64,000 nucleotides of DNA from UMGS1766 sp963660915 (GTDB lineage Bacteria > Bacillota > Clostridia > Oscillospirales > Oscillospiraceae). This document shows positions 8,291 through 16,477 of this stretch, in pieces. Below the pieces are notes generated by a model, which was not told the origin of the DNA, ran no database searches, and saw nothing but the letters and a program-made list of their open reading frames with translations. The position numbers were made by a program, and so were the translations under genes. How positions within the stretch are numbered: position 1 is the stretch's first letter; each line of letters opens with the position of its first letter. The stretch lies in NCBI GenBank assembly GCA_963660915.1, contig CAVLAO010000003.1, forward strand, positions 57,767-121,766, in the 5' to 3' direction.

Positions 8291-9511
8291 TCAGGTTCGG
8301 TAATCCCCGTTGATCTTCACATAGTCATAGGTCAGGTCACAGCCCCAGCAGGAGGCTTTGCCATCGCCCTCGTTCAGCGCAACCAGAATCTCAACCTTAT
8401 CCTGCGTCAACACCTGCTTGGCCACGTCCTCATCAAAGTTCAGACCTTCGCCGTGTTGGCAGACCGGAATCTCTCCCGCCTCGGATCGGAAGCTGATGTT
8501 CACATGCTCCGGGCGGAACGGCGCCTTGGAATATCCCATTGCGCACAGCACCCGGCCCCAGTTGGCATCGGAACCGTACATAGCCGCCTTGACCAGAGAG
8601 GAGCCGACCACGCTCTTTGCCAGCCGCTCTGCGCTCTCCTCGTTTCGTGCGCCTTCCACCGTGCAGGTGATCAGGCGGCTGGCGCCTTCCCCGTCCCCGG
8701 CGATGGCTCTGGCCAGATCTGTGCACAGCTCCGTCAGCGCCGCCGTGAAAGCGGCATAGTTGGCGTCCTTCCACTCAATGAGGGGATTCTCCGCCATGGA
8801 GTTGGCCAGTACAACGCACATATCGTTGGTAGAGGTGTCGCCGTCTACTGTAACCCGGTTGAAGGTGCGGGGCACAACGGTGCGCAGCGCCTGCTCCAGC
8901 ATCTCATGGGTAATGGCGCAGTCGGTGGTGATAAAGCACAGCATGGTGCCCATATTGGGGTGAATCATGCCGGAGCCCTTGGCAATGGCGCCCAGTTTAA
9001 CCGCCTTGCCGCCGATTTCCACCTCGACCGCATACTCCTTCTTCACGGTGTCGGTGGTCATAATTGCAGTAGCCGCCGCGTCCGAACCGTCCCGATTCAA
9101 GCCTTCCTTCAGGGCAGGAATTGCCGCTTCGATGGCCTCTACATTGATGGTCTGGCCGATCACGCCGGTGGAAGCCACCACAATGTCGTCCTTCTGCAGT
9201 CCCAGTGCCGCCGCAGCCGCCGCACAGGTGCGCTCGGCATACTCATGGCTGTAAGGGGCGCAGGCATTTGCATTGCCGGAATTGGCAATAATGGCGCGGG
9301 CTGTGCCGTCCTCCAGATGTCCCATAGTGACATACAGAGGGGCCGCCTTCACCCGGTTCAGGGTGTAGGTCGCCGCCGCGGCACATTCCTTCTCGGAAAC
9401 AATAAGGGCCAGGTCATTTTTTGCCGGGTCGCTGCCTGCTTTTACGCCGGCATGGACACCGTTGGCTGTGAAGCCCAGAGGGGCAGTTACGCCGCCTTTG
9501 ATTTTTTTCAT
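8291..9511 (-). CDS. argJ: Bifunctional ornithine acetyltransferase / N-acetylglutamate synthase
   Basis: 406 aa. It moves the acetyl group from N-acetylornithine to glutamate, closing the acetyl cycle; many members also use acetyl-CoA. The precursor self-cleaves before a nucleophilic threonine, here Thr189 in KGSGMIHPNMGTML. The residue before it is Gly rather than the commoner Ala. DGDTSTND and the C-terminal NGDYRT are also present. AAAGGAG precedes the ATG at 9511. No argE or argA is seen nearby, consistent with a cyclic pathway. Confidence 0.95.
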   Translation of the reverse strand: MKKIKGGVTAPLGFTANGVHAGVKAGSDPAKNDLALIVSEKECAAAATYTLNRVKAAPLYVTMGHLEDGTARAIIANSGNANACAPYSHEYAERTCAAAAAALGLQKDDIVVASTGVIGQTINVEAIEAAIPALKEGLNRDGSDAAATAIMTTDTVKKEYAVEVEIGGKAVKLGAIAKGSGMIHPNMGTMLCFITTDCAITHEMLEQALRTVVPRTFNRVTVDGDTSTNDMCVVLANSMAENPLIEWKDANYAAFTAALTELCTDLARAIAGDGEGASRLITCTVEGARNEESAERLAKSVVGSSLVKAAMYGSDANWGRVLCAMGYSKAPFRPEHVNISFRSEAGEIPVCQHGEGLNFDEDVAKQVLTQDKVEILVALNEGDGKASCWGCDLTYDYVKINGDYRT

Positions 9512-9530
9512 AGCGATGCTCCTTTATTTT

Positions 9531-10448
9531 TTACAGGTTCAAGCCGGTCGCTTCGTCGAAGCCCAGCATCAGGTTCATGTTCTGTACCGCCGCACCAGAT
9601 GCACCCTTGCCCAGATTGTCAAACAGGGCGGTAACCGTGCACCGCGCCTCGTTTCCGTTGACGATCAGCGTCAGCGTATCCGTTCCGGCAGCGGTGTTGG
9701 CGGCGATCATGCTCTCGCTCCAACCGAGGGGTGCTACCGAGATCAGCTTTGCCCCCTCGTAATGGGCGGCCAAGGCCTCATGAACCGCCTCCGCCGGAGC
9801 AGGCAGGGCGATGGTGGTAGCCATCCCCTTGTAGTAGTCGTCCACAATGGGGCTGAAGGCCGGCGCTGTGGTCAATCCGCAAATCTGCTGCATTTCCGGC
9901 AGATGCTTGTGGCTCTGGTTCAACCCGTAAATACGGGGTGAAAAGAACCCCTGCGGCTTATCCGTCCCTTCGTATTGGGCAATCATTTTCTTTCCGCCGC
10001 CGGAATAACCGGTCAGGGAGAAGCAGGTCAAAAACTGATCCGGTGCAATCAATCCCGCCTGTACCAGAGGATAGACGGAGGAAATAAAACCGGTGGCATG
10101 GCAGCCGGGATTTGCAACCCGCTTGCTGGACTGAATCCCCTGCCGATGGGCAGCGGACAGCTCCGAAAAGCCATAATTCCAACCGGGAGCCACCCGATGA
10201 GCGGTAGAGGCATCAATGATCCGGGTATTCGGATTTTCCACCAGCGTTACCGCCTCTTTTGCCGCCCCATCCGGCAGGCAGAGGAAAACCAGATCCGCCG
10301 CGTTGATCATCTTTTTCCGCTCTTCCACATCATGGCGCTTTTCCGGGTCAATCCGCAGCAGGAAAATGTCCCGTCGCGCTCCCAGCCGCTCGTAAATCTG
10401 AAGGCCGGTGGTGCCTTCCTGGCCGTCGATATAAACAACAGGTTCCAT
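9531..10448 (-). CDS. argC: N-acetyl-gamma-glutamyl-phosphate reductase
   Basis: 305 aa, the shorter argC subtype. It reduces N-acetylglutamyl phosphate with NADPH. The dinucleotide loop GQEGTTGLQ is at residues 9-17 and the catalytic cysteine is Cys116 in ANPGCHATG. Start MEPVVYIDGQEG at 10448 has AAGGAGG upstream. An upstream in-frame extension would run into the 86-aa gene and lacks homology. It lies 19 bases before argJ. Confidence 0.94.
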   Translation of the reverse strand: MEPVVYIDGQEGTTGLQIYERLGARRDIFLLRIDPEKRHDVEERKKMINAADLVFLCLPDGAAKEAVTLVENPNTRIIDASTAHRVAPGWNYGFSELSAAHRQGIQSSKRVANPGCHATGFISSVYPLVQAGLIAPDQFLTCFSLTGYSGGGKKMIAQYEGTDKPQGFFSPRIYGLNQSHKHLPEMQQICGLTTAPAFSPIVDDYYKGMATTIALPAPAEAVHEALAAHYEGAKLISVAPLGWSESMIAANTAAGTDTLTLIVNGNEARCTVTALFDNLGKGASGAAVQNMNLMLGFDEATGLNL

Positions 10449-10464
10449 GGGTCGTCCGCCTCCT

Positions 10465-10725
10465 TCAATCTTCGTACATCGAATCCCACGCATTCAGCAG
10501 TTCGCCGAGGCGGGGGTCAAAGTTGGTGTTTTCCAAATGAATCGGCCGATCATCGGAATTTAAAATGACTTCGTCAAAAAATTCTCTCAGTACCTGCTCG
10601 CTGAGAAACGGCCGCTGAATGGTCTTACCGCTGCGGAGTCTGGCCGTCAGCGTACTGCCCTGAATTCCAATCTCATCCGCCTCAGCCAGCAGAAGAGATT
10701 CTCCCTCCCGATAGACGATCCGCAT
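10465..10725 (-). CDS. Small protein of unknown function inside the arginine operon
   Basis: 86 aa, not recognised. It starts MRIVYREGESLLLAEADEIG and ends NAWDSMYED. It is acidic, has no membrane segment or cysteines, and shows a beta-rich first half (ESLLLAEADEIGIQGSTLTARL) and a helical second half. It is probably a real gene: the ribosome binding site CAGGAGA is built into the last codons of argH, the ATG lies 3 bases after the argH stop, and it ends 16 bases before argC. Tight packing suggests translational coupling and an arginine-related role, which is inference. Confidence 0.75.
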   Translation of the reverse strand: MRIVYREGESLLLAEADEIGIQGSTLTARLRSGKTIQRPFLSEQVLREFFDEVILNSDDRPIHLENTNFDPRLGELLNAWDSMYED

Positions 10726-10728
10726 GTC

Positions 10729-12114
10729 TCAATTCTCCTGGCGCAGGGCGACAAAGTCCTTGATATAGGCAATCTGCCGCTCCACATCCTCATGGCTCGG
10801 GCCGCCGTAGACCTTGCGGGCGGACACGCAGTGCTTCAGATCCAGTGCGTCGTAAATGTCGCTGTCAAACAGGTTGGAGATGGCGCGAAAATCCCGCAGG
10901 GTCAGGGTGTCCAGTGTCTCACCGGTTTGAATGCACATGTTGACCAGCCGGCCGACAATCATATAGGCCTCCCGGAAGGGCATGCCCTTCTTGGTCAGGT
11001 AATCGGCGCAGTCGGTGGCGTTGATAAAGCCGCCGGCGGCCGCCTTTGCCATGTTCTTGGGGCGCACGGTCAGGGTGTCCAGCATGGCAGAGAACACGGG
11101 AATGCACATTTCGATGGTGTCAATGGCGTCGAATACCGGTTCCTTATCCTCCTGCATATCCTTGTTGTAGGCCAGAGGCAGACCCTTCATCACCGTCAGC
11201 AGAGTGATCAGGTCGCCGTACACCCGGCCGGTTTTGCCCCGCACCAGCTCCGCCACGTCTGGATTCTTCTTCTGGGGCATGATGGAGGAACCGGTGGAGT
11301 AGGCGTCGTCCAGATCTACAAACTTGAACTCCCAGCTGCACCAGAGGATAATCTCCTCGGAGAAACGGCTCAGATGCATCATGCACAGGGAGCAGGCGCT
11401 CAAAAACTCGATGGCGTAGTCGCGGTCCGACACGGAGTCCAGACTGTTTTCCGTAGGCTTCTTGAAGCCCAGCAGCTGTGCTGTGCGCTGGCGGTCAATG
11501 GGATAAGAGGAGGTAGCCAATGCGCCGGCGCCCAGAGGGCACTCGTCCATTCGCTCCATGCAGTCCTCAAACCGGGTGATATCCCGGCGGATCATGTTGG
11601 CATAGGCCATCATATAATGGGCAAAGGTAGTGGGCTGGGCTCTCTGCAGGTGGGTATAACCGGGCATAACCACATCCAGATTATTCTCCGCCTTCCGGAT
11701 CAGCACCTGCTCCAGCTTCAGCAGCAGATCGATGATCTTCGGAATCTCATTCTTTACGAACAGCCGGAAATCCACCGCCACCTGATCGTTGCGGCTGCGG
11801 CCGGTGTGGAGACGTTTGCCTGCCGCACCGATGCGCTGGGTCAGGATGGTCTCAATATTCATGTGGATGTCTTCGTTGTCCAGAGAGAACTCCACGCCGC
11901 CGTTTTCAATGTCGCTCAAAATCGCCTTCAGTCCGTTGACAATCGCCTCGGAATCCTCTTTGGTGATAATGCCCTGCTCTCCCAGCATGGTGGCGTGGGC
12001 AATGGAGCCGGTAATATCCTGCCGATACAGACGGGAGTCGAAATTGATGGAGGCATTAAAGTCGTTTACAAGGGTGTCGGTCTCTTTCTGAAAGCGTCCA
12101 GCCCATAATTTCAT
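10729..12114 (-). CDS. argH: Argininosuccinate lyase
   Basis: 461 aa, normal size. It splits argininosuccinate into arginine and fumarate. The fumarase-superfamily signature GSSIMPQKKNPD is at 275-286, with HTGRSRNDQ (103-111) and GYTHLQRAQPTT (152-163). Start MKLWAGRF at 12114 after AAAGGAG; an upstream in-frame ATG falls in a hairpin. It follows argG by about 100 bases. Confidence 0.96.
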   Translation of the reverse strand: MKLWAGRFQKETDTLVNDFNASINFDSRLYRQDITGSIAHATMLGEQGIITKEDSEAIVNGLKAILSDIENGGVEFSLDNEDIHMNIETILTQRIGAAGKRLHTGRSRNDQVAVDFRLFVKNEIPKIIDLLLKLEQVLIRKAENNLDVVMPGYTHLQRAQPTTFAHYMMAYANMIRRDITRFEDCMERMDECPLGAGALATSSYPIDRQRTAQLLGFKKPTENSLDSVSDRDYAIEFLSACSLCMMHLSRFSEEIILWCSWEFKFVDLDDAYSTGSSIMPQKKNPDVAELVRGKTGRVYGDLITLLTVMKGLPLAYNKDMQEDKEPVFDAIDTIEMCIPVFSAMLDTLTVRPKNMAKAAAGGFINATDCADYLTKKGMPFREAYMIVGRLVNMCIQTGETLDTLTLRDFRAISNLFDSDIYDALDLKHCVSARKVYGGPSHEDVERQIAYIKDFVALRQEN

Positions 12115-12142
12115 ATCATTTTCTCCTTTGTATTCATGCGCA

Positions 12143-12185
12143 GATTGCCACGCAGGGAAAATTCCGGTTTTCCCGCGTGGCAATC
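12143..12185. repeat. Long hairpin in the argG-argH spacer
   Basis: Stem GATTGCCACGC-GGGAAAA / TTTTCCC-GCGTGGCAATC with one bulge, between argG and argH. There is no strong T run on the operon strand, so it may be a processing or stabilising structure that lets argG and argH be expressed differently. Confidence 0.6.
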
Positions 12186-12216
12186 GTTTCTTTCACAGAG
12201 TGTTGCGCTGTTTTTC

Positions 12217-13440
12217 TTACTTCAGCTTGCCCTGCTCACGCAGTGCCTGCACGGTGGTGGGCAGGCCCCACAGATTGATGAAGCCATCGGCGTCCTTCTG
12301 GTCGTAATCGGACTCGTCGAAGGTAGCCAGCTCCTCGGAATACAGGGTGTAGGGGGAGGTGGTGCCGGCCGGAATGATGTTGCCCTTGTAGAGCTTCAGC
12401 TTCACGGTGCCGGTGACATACTCCTGGGTCTTTTCCACAAAGGCGGACAGAGCCTCCCGCAGGGGGGTGAACCACTTGCCGTTGTAGATGAGGTCGGCGA
12501 AGTCCACGCTCAGCTTCTGCTTTTCATGCAGGGTGTCCTTGTCCACGCACAGCATCTCCAGCTGCTCATGGGCAAAGTAGAGGATGGTGCCGCCGGGAGT
12601 TTCGTAAACGCCGCGATCCTTCATGCCGACCAGACGGTTCTCTACGATATCGATGATGCCGATGCCGTTCTCGCCGCCCAGCTTGTTCAGCTTGCGGATA
12701 ATGTCGCTGGCCTTCATCTTCTCGCCGTCGATGGCAACGGGACGACCCTTCTCAAAGTCCAGAGTCACATAGGTGGGCTTGTCCGGGGCATCAATGGGGG
12801 AGACGCCCATCTCCAGGAAGCCGGGCTCCTCATACTTCGGCTCGTTGGAGGGATCCTCCAGATCCAGACCCTCATGGCTCAGATGCCACAGGTTCTTGTC
12901 CTTGGAATAGTTGGTCTCACGGCTGATCTTCAGGGGCACGTTGTGAGCCTCGGCATAGTCGATTTCCTGATCACGGGACACGATATCCCACTCACGCCAG
13001 GGCGCGATGATGGTCAGCTCAGGAGCAAACCGCTTGATGGCCAGCTCGAAACGCACCTGATCGTTGCCCTTGCCGGTGCAGCCGTGGCAAACGGCATCTG
13101 CGCCCTCTGCCTTTGCGATTTCCACCAGCTTCTTGGCGATGACAGGACGGGCAAAAGCAGTGCCCAGCAGATAGGTCTCGTACTTGGCGTCGGCCATGAC
13201 GGAGGGGATGATGACATCGTCCACCATTTCGTCGGTCAGGTCGGCAACGATCAGCTTGCTGGCGCCGGTTTTCAGAGCCTTTTCTTCCAGACCGTCCAGC
13301 TCGGTGCCCTGACCCACGTCGCCGGAAACGGCGATGATTTCAGGGTTATTGTAGTTCTCCTTCAGCCAGGGAATGATAATAGAGGTATCCAGACCGCCGG
13401 AATAGGCGAGGACAACTTTCTTAATCTGCTTATCAGCCAT
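12217..13440 (-). CDS. argG: Argininosuccinate synthase
   Basis: 407 aa. It joins citrulline and aspartate using ATP. The PP-loop AYSGGLDTS is at 12-20 and GCTGKGNDQVRFE follows near residue 118. First gene of the arginine operon. Start MADKQIKKVV at 13440 after TAGGAGG; an upstream frame extension overlaps the promoter and is rejected. A sigma-A type promoter and ARG-box-like sites lie upstream, so arginine repression through ArgR is likely, although argR is not in this window. Confidence 0.97.
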   Translation of the reverse strand: MADKQIKKVVLAYSGGLDTSIIIPWLKENYNNPEIIAVSGDVGQGTELDGLEEKALKTGASKLIVADLTDEMVDDVIIPSVMADAKYETYLLGTAFARPVIAKKLVEIAKAEGADAVCHGCTGKGNDQVRFELAIKRFAPELTIIAPWREWDIVSRDQEIDYAEAHNVPLKISRETNYSKDKNLWHLSHEGLDLEDPSNEPKYEEPGFLEMGVSPIDAPDKPTYVTLDFEKGRPVAIDGEKMKASDIIRKLNKLGGENGIGIIDIVENRLVGMKDRGVYETPGGTILYFAHEQLEMLCVDKDTLHEKQKLSVDFADLIYNGKWFTPLREALSAFVEKTQEYVTGTVKLKLYKGNIIPAGTTSPYTLYSEELATFDESDYDQKDADGFINLWGLPTTVQALREQGKLK

Positions 13441-13503
13441 GATGTAGTTCCTCCTACTTATATCAGTGCCGAATGATTTCGGTCGCTTTTTTATTGTGTG
13501 CAT

Positions 13504-13532
13504 ATCTTACCACAGCAAAATTCAGAATGCAA
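13504..13532 (-). promoter_or_regulatory. Promoter of the arginine operon
   Basis: Minus strand: TTGCAT (13532-13527), 17-base spacer, TAAGAT (13509-13504), about 65 bases before argG. ARG-box-like palindromes start 10 bases upstream of the -35 element. Confidence 0.7.
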
Positions 13533-13541
13533 GCATCATTT

Positions 13542-13597
13542 TGCATAAGTATTCATATATTTTCGAATATATTTTCTGTTCATTGCATATTTATTCA
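13542..13597. promoter_or_regulatory. Two ARG-box-like operator sites upstream of argG
   Basis: TGCATAAGTATTCA (13542-13555) and TGCATATTTATTCA (13584-13597), each close to the ArgR/AhrC consensus TGAATA-N-N-TATTCA type palindrome. Their centres are 42 bp apart, four helical turns. A further palindrome TGAATATTCA lies at 13608-13617. Binding by ArgR is inferred from sequence and context. Confidence 0.6.
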
Positions 13598-13630
13598 CTA
13601 TATCCAGTGAATATTCAGTTAAACATGAAT

Positions 13631-13668
13631 AAAAGCAGAGTGAACTCTGCGTCCCTCTGCTTTTATTC
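13631..13668 (-). terminator. Terminator of the ferredoxin gene
   Basis: AAAAGCAGAG ... CTCTGCTTTT (13631-13664), then TTATTC on the minus strand, just after the ferredoxin stop. It separates ferredoxin transcription from the arginine operon control region. Confidence 0.75.
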
Positions 13669-13680
13669 CGTCGCAACCGC

Positions 13681-13851
13681 TTATGCCTGAGCAGGTGCAC
13701 CAACGGGGCAGGTGCCCTCACAGGCGCCGCACTCGATGCAGGCGCTCTCGTCGATCTGATACTGAGTATCGCCGGCAGAGATAGCGCCCACGGGACATGC
13801 GCTCTCGCATGCACCGCACATGATGCAGGAATCAGAAATCTTGTATGCCAT
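13681..13851 (-). CDS. 2[4Fe-4S] ferredoxin
   Basis: 56 aa, the classic clostridial size. Two CxxCxxCxxxCP motifs are visible: Cys 9, 12, 15, 19 and Cys 38, 41, 44, 48, each group binding one cubane cluster together with one residue of the other. Low-potential electron carrier for anaerobic redox enzymes in the cytoplasm. Start MAYKISDSCIMCG at 13851 after GGAGG. Monocistronic, with its own promoter in the murE end region and its own terminator. Confidence 0.95.
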   Translation of the reverse strand: MAYKISDSCIMCGACESACPVGAISAGDTQYQIDESACIECGACEGTCPVGAPAQA

Positions 13852-13906
13852 AATAATATACCTCCATTGACATATTGCCTGTAAACAGGCATAGTTCCTC
13901 AGGGGC

Positions 13907-13934
13907 ATTATACCACGAAGGGCGAAAAATGCAA
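13907..13934 (-). promoter_or_regulatory. Promoter of the ferredoxin gene
   Basis: Minus strand TTGCAT (13934-13929), 16-base spacer, TATAAT (13912-13907). The -35 element lies inside a hairpin downstream of murE. Confidence 0.7.
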
Positions 13935-13957
13935 GGGGTTTTGCATCTTCGCCCTTC
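13917..13957 (-). terminator. Hairpin after murE
   Basis: Stem GAAGGGCGAA-ATGCAA / TTGCAT-TTCGCCCTTC, 17 bases past the murE stop. It lacks a T run on the murE strand, so termination is uncertain. It overlaps the ferredoxin promoter. Confidence 0.45.
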
Positions 13958-13973
13958 TGTAAAAAATGGTAAA

Positions 13974-15449
13974 TTATTTTCCCTCGGCGATGATCTCTGC
14001 AATCAGCTCCCGCTCGTCCATGTGGTGCTTCACGCCGCAGATTTCCTGATAGTCTTCGTGGCCTTTGCCCGCCAGAATAATGACGTCTCCCTCGCCGCCC
14101 TGCTCCATGCAGTAGCGAATGGCTTCCTTTCGATCCGGGATGGTAACATAGGCGCCGTCCGCTTTGTGAACGCCCACAAGAATGTCATTGATAATGTCCA
14201 TCGGCTCCTCGTTGCGGGGGTTATCGCTGGTGACAACGGTGAGATCCGCCAACCGGGAGGACACCTCTCCCATCTCGTACCGGCGGGACTTCGCCCGGTT
14301 GCCGCCGCAGCCGAACAGGCAGAGGATGCGCTTGGGACCGTATTTCCGGATGTTCACCAGCAGCGCTTCCAGGCTCATGGCATTGTGGGCATAGTCGATC
14401 ATCAGGGTATATTTTCCGGGGGTCGGCACGATCTCCAACCGCCCCTTTACCTGAATTTCATCCAGTGCCGCCAGAATATCCGCCTGCTTGACACCCAGAT
14501 GCCGGCACAGCGCAATCGCGGCCAGTGAATTATACACCGTGAAGTCGCCGGGAATATCCACCCGGACATGGTAGCTTTCCAGTCCCTTCAGGTCGTATTC
14601 CACCCCCAGATAGCCGGGGCGCTGTACCCGATGAATGTCTGCCGCCCACAGATCTGCGTTGTCGTGGAGGCCGAAGGACTCCAACGGGCAGGTGTGCCCT
14701 TCCAGCACCTGTTCCAGATAATCTGCGTCCGCATTCACCAGTCCCAGCTTGCACTGACGGAACAGCAGGCCTTTGCAGCGGATGTAATCGGCCATGTCCG
14801 GGTGCTCCGCTCCACCGATGTGATCCTCCTCCAGGTTGGTAAAGATGCCGTAATCAAAGGTAAATCCGCCAACCCGCTCCAGCTTCAGTGCCTGAGAGGA
14901 CACCTCCATCACCACGTAACCGATCCCGGCATCCACCATGTCCCGAAAATATTTCTGCACCAGATAGGACTCCGGCGTAGTGTTGACAGCAGGGATATGG
15001 GTTTGCCCGATGATTACCTCGATCGTGCCGATCAGCCCGGTGGCCAGACCAGCATGCTCCATCATTTCCCGGATCATATAGGTGGTAGTGGTCTTGCCCT
15101 TGGTGCCGGTAACGCCGATGGTGGTCAGCTGCTCCGCCGGATAGCCAAACCACGCTGCGCTCAACTCCGCCAGTGCCGTCCGGCTGTTGTCCACCTTTAA
15201 TACCGCGATATCCGACGGAATTTCATACTCCCGCACATCCCGCTCTACCACGACCGCCGCCGCGCCTTTTGCGATCACATCCGGAATATACTTGTGTCCG
15301 TCGCTGACCGCACCGCTGATGCAAACAAACAGACTGCCCGGACTCACCTTTCGGGAATCATAGACCAGATCACAAATTTCCTGCTCCAGACTTCCCTGCA
15401 GCAGGGTATAGCCCATGCGTTTGACCAGCTGAATCAAATTTCCGCTCAT
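13974..15449 (-). CDS. murE: UDP-MurNAc-tripeptide synthetase (diaminopimelate-adding)
   Basis: 491 aa. Cytoplasmic Mur ligase adding the third stem-peptide residue. ATP loop GTKGKTT at 115-121; the substrate-selecting motif DNPR at 409-412 indicates meso-diaminopimelate rather than lysine. Its start overlaps the dapF stop by four bases (ATGA), so the enzyme that makes meso-diaminopimelate and the one that uses it are translationally coupled. Unlike many Firmicutes it is not in the division cluster, which lies about 20 kb away. Confidence 0.95.
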   Translation of the reverse strand: MSGNLIQLVKRMGYTLLQGSLEQEICDLVYDSRKVSPGSLFVCISGAVSDGHKYIPDVIAKGAAAVVVERDVREYEIPSDIAVLKVDNSRTALAELSAAWFGYPAEQLTTIGVTGTKGKTTTTYMIREMMEHAGLATGLIGTIEVIIGQTHIPAVNTTPESYLVQKYFRDMVDAGIGYVVMEVSSQALKLERVGGFTFDYGIFTNLEEDHIGGAEHPDMADYIRCKGLLFRQCKLGLVNADADYLEQVLEGHTCPLESFGLHDNADLWAADIHRVQRPGYLGVEYDLKGLESYHVRVDIPGDFTVYNSLAAIALCRHLGVKQADILAALDEIQVKGRLEIVPTPGKYTLMIDYAHNAMSLEALLVNIRKYGPKRILCLFGCGGNRAKSRRYEMGEVSSRLADLTVVTSDNPRNEEPMDIINDILVGVHKADGAYVTIPDRKEAIRYCMEQGGEGDVIILAGKGHEDYQEICGVKHHMDERELIAEIIAEGK

Positions 15450-16276
15450 AGTTCCATTTCTCCTTCAAATACGGTGGTAGCCGGACCGGTCATATAGGCG
15501 TGGCCGTCTTCCCCCAGAACAATGCTCAGGTCGCCGCCCCGCAGATGGACGGTAACTTCCTTTCCCGTCAGGCCGCACAAATGCGCTGCTGCAGCTGTTG
15601 CCGTAGCCCCTGTGCCGCAGGCCAGCGTCTCGCCGCTGCCCCGCTCCCAGACCCGCATGTCCACTTCGTGATCGTTGCGCACATGGACAAATTCGGTGTT
15701 GACCCGCTCCGGGAACATGGCATGGTGCTCAAACTGGGGGCCGATCTCTTCCAATGCCACCGCATCCACATCGTCTACCCAGACAATCGCATGGGGGTTG
15801 CCCACGCTGATGCAGGTCATCTTCCAGTCCTGTCCTGCCACGGTGACGGGCCGATTGATCACCTCGTCTCCCATGCCGACAACCGGAACATCGGCCGCAC
15901 AGCTGCTCACTTCGCCCATGTCCACCCGAACCTGAGCAACCTTTCCTTCTTCCACCGTCAGCAGCAGAGTTTTAATTCCCGCCTTCGTTTCAATATTCAA
16001 TGTGGTTTTATCCGTCAGTCCCTTGTCGTAAACAAACTTTGCCACGCAGCGAATCCCGTTTCCGCACATCGCGCCCTCGCTGCCATCGGCATTGTACATT
16101 GCCATGCGGAAATCCGCCGTCCCGGAGGGGCAAATCAGAATCAGTCCGTCGCTGCCAACGCCGAAGTGACGGTCGCTCACCGCAATGGCGGCGGCAGATG
16201 GGTCCGGAAGCATTTCGTGGGTGCAGTCCACATAGACATAGTCGTTGCCGCAGCCGTGCATCTTGGTAAATTTCAT
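15446..16276 (-). CDS. dapF: Diaminopimelate epimerase
   Basis: 276 aa. It converts LL- to meso-diaminopimelate for lysine and peptidoglycan. The two catalytic cysteines of the family are visible: Cys71 in AMCGNGIRC and the second in LACGTGATA. Start MKFTKMHGCGNDYV at 16276 with AGGAGG upstream. The stop overlaps the murE start. Confidence 0.96.
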   Translation of the reverse strand: MKFTKMHGCGNDYVYVDCTHEMLPDPSAAAIAVSDRHFGVGSDGLILICPSGTADFRMAMYNADGSEGAMCGNGIRCVAKFVYDKGLTDKTTLNIETKAGIKTLLLTVEEGKVAQVRVDMGEVSSCAADVPVVGMGDEVINRPVTVAGQDWKMTCISVGNPHAIVWVDDVDAVALEEIGPQFEHHAMFPERVNTEFVHVRNDHEVDMRVWERGSGETLACGTGATATAAAAHLCGLTGKEVTVHLRGGDLSIVLGEDGHAYMTGPATTVFEGEMEL

Positions 16277-16319
16277 GGTGTTGTCCTCCTATTCAGGGAG
16301 ATTTTTTCATTACCACCCC

Positions 16320-16325
16320 ATTATA
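16320..16325 (-). promoter_or_regulatory. Likely -10 element of dapF-murE
   Basis: Perfect TATAAT on the minus strand about 45 bases before dapF, but the -35 region is weak. It lies in the divergent dapF/tetR spacer. Confidence 0.4.
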
Positions 16326-16386
16326 CTGATTTTTTTCGCAATGTATATCCCACTCATTGCACAAAATCATGCAAAACGTGCTTTCA

Positions 16387-16449
16387 TTATGAGAATTTAC
16401 CTCTCCTTATGAGAACGCTTTGACAGCAGGCCTCCCCATTCGCTATAAT
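16387..16449 (+). promoter_or_regulatory. Promoter of the TetR gene with direct repeats
   Basis: Consensus TTGACA (16420-16425), 18-base spacer, TATAAT (16444-16449). Just upstream, TTATGAGAA occurs twice (16387-16395 and 16407-16415), 20 bp apart, which may be a regulator binding site. Confidence 0.7.
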
Positions 16450-16477
16450 GTACAAAAACCAGAACGGAGGACAGACA

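Noticed and set aside
13536..13892. Minus-strand frame overlapping the ferredoxin gene
   Set aside because: Shifted reading of the ferredoxin gene that extends into the argG control region.
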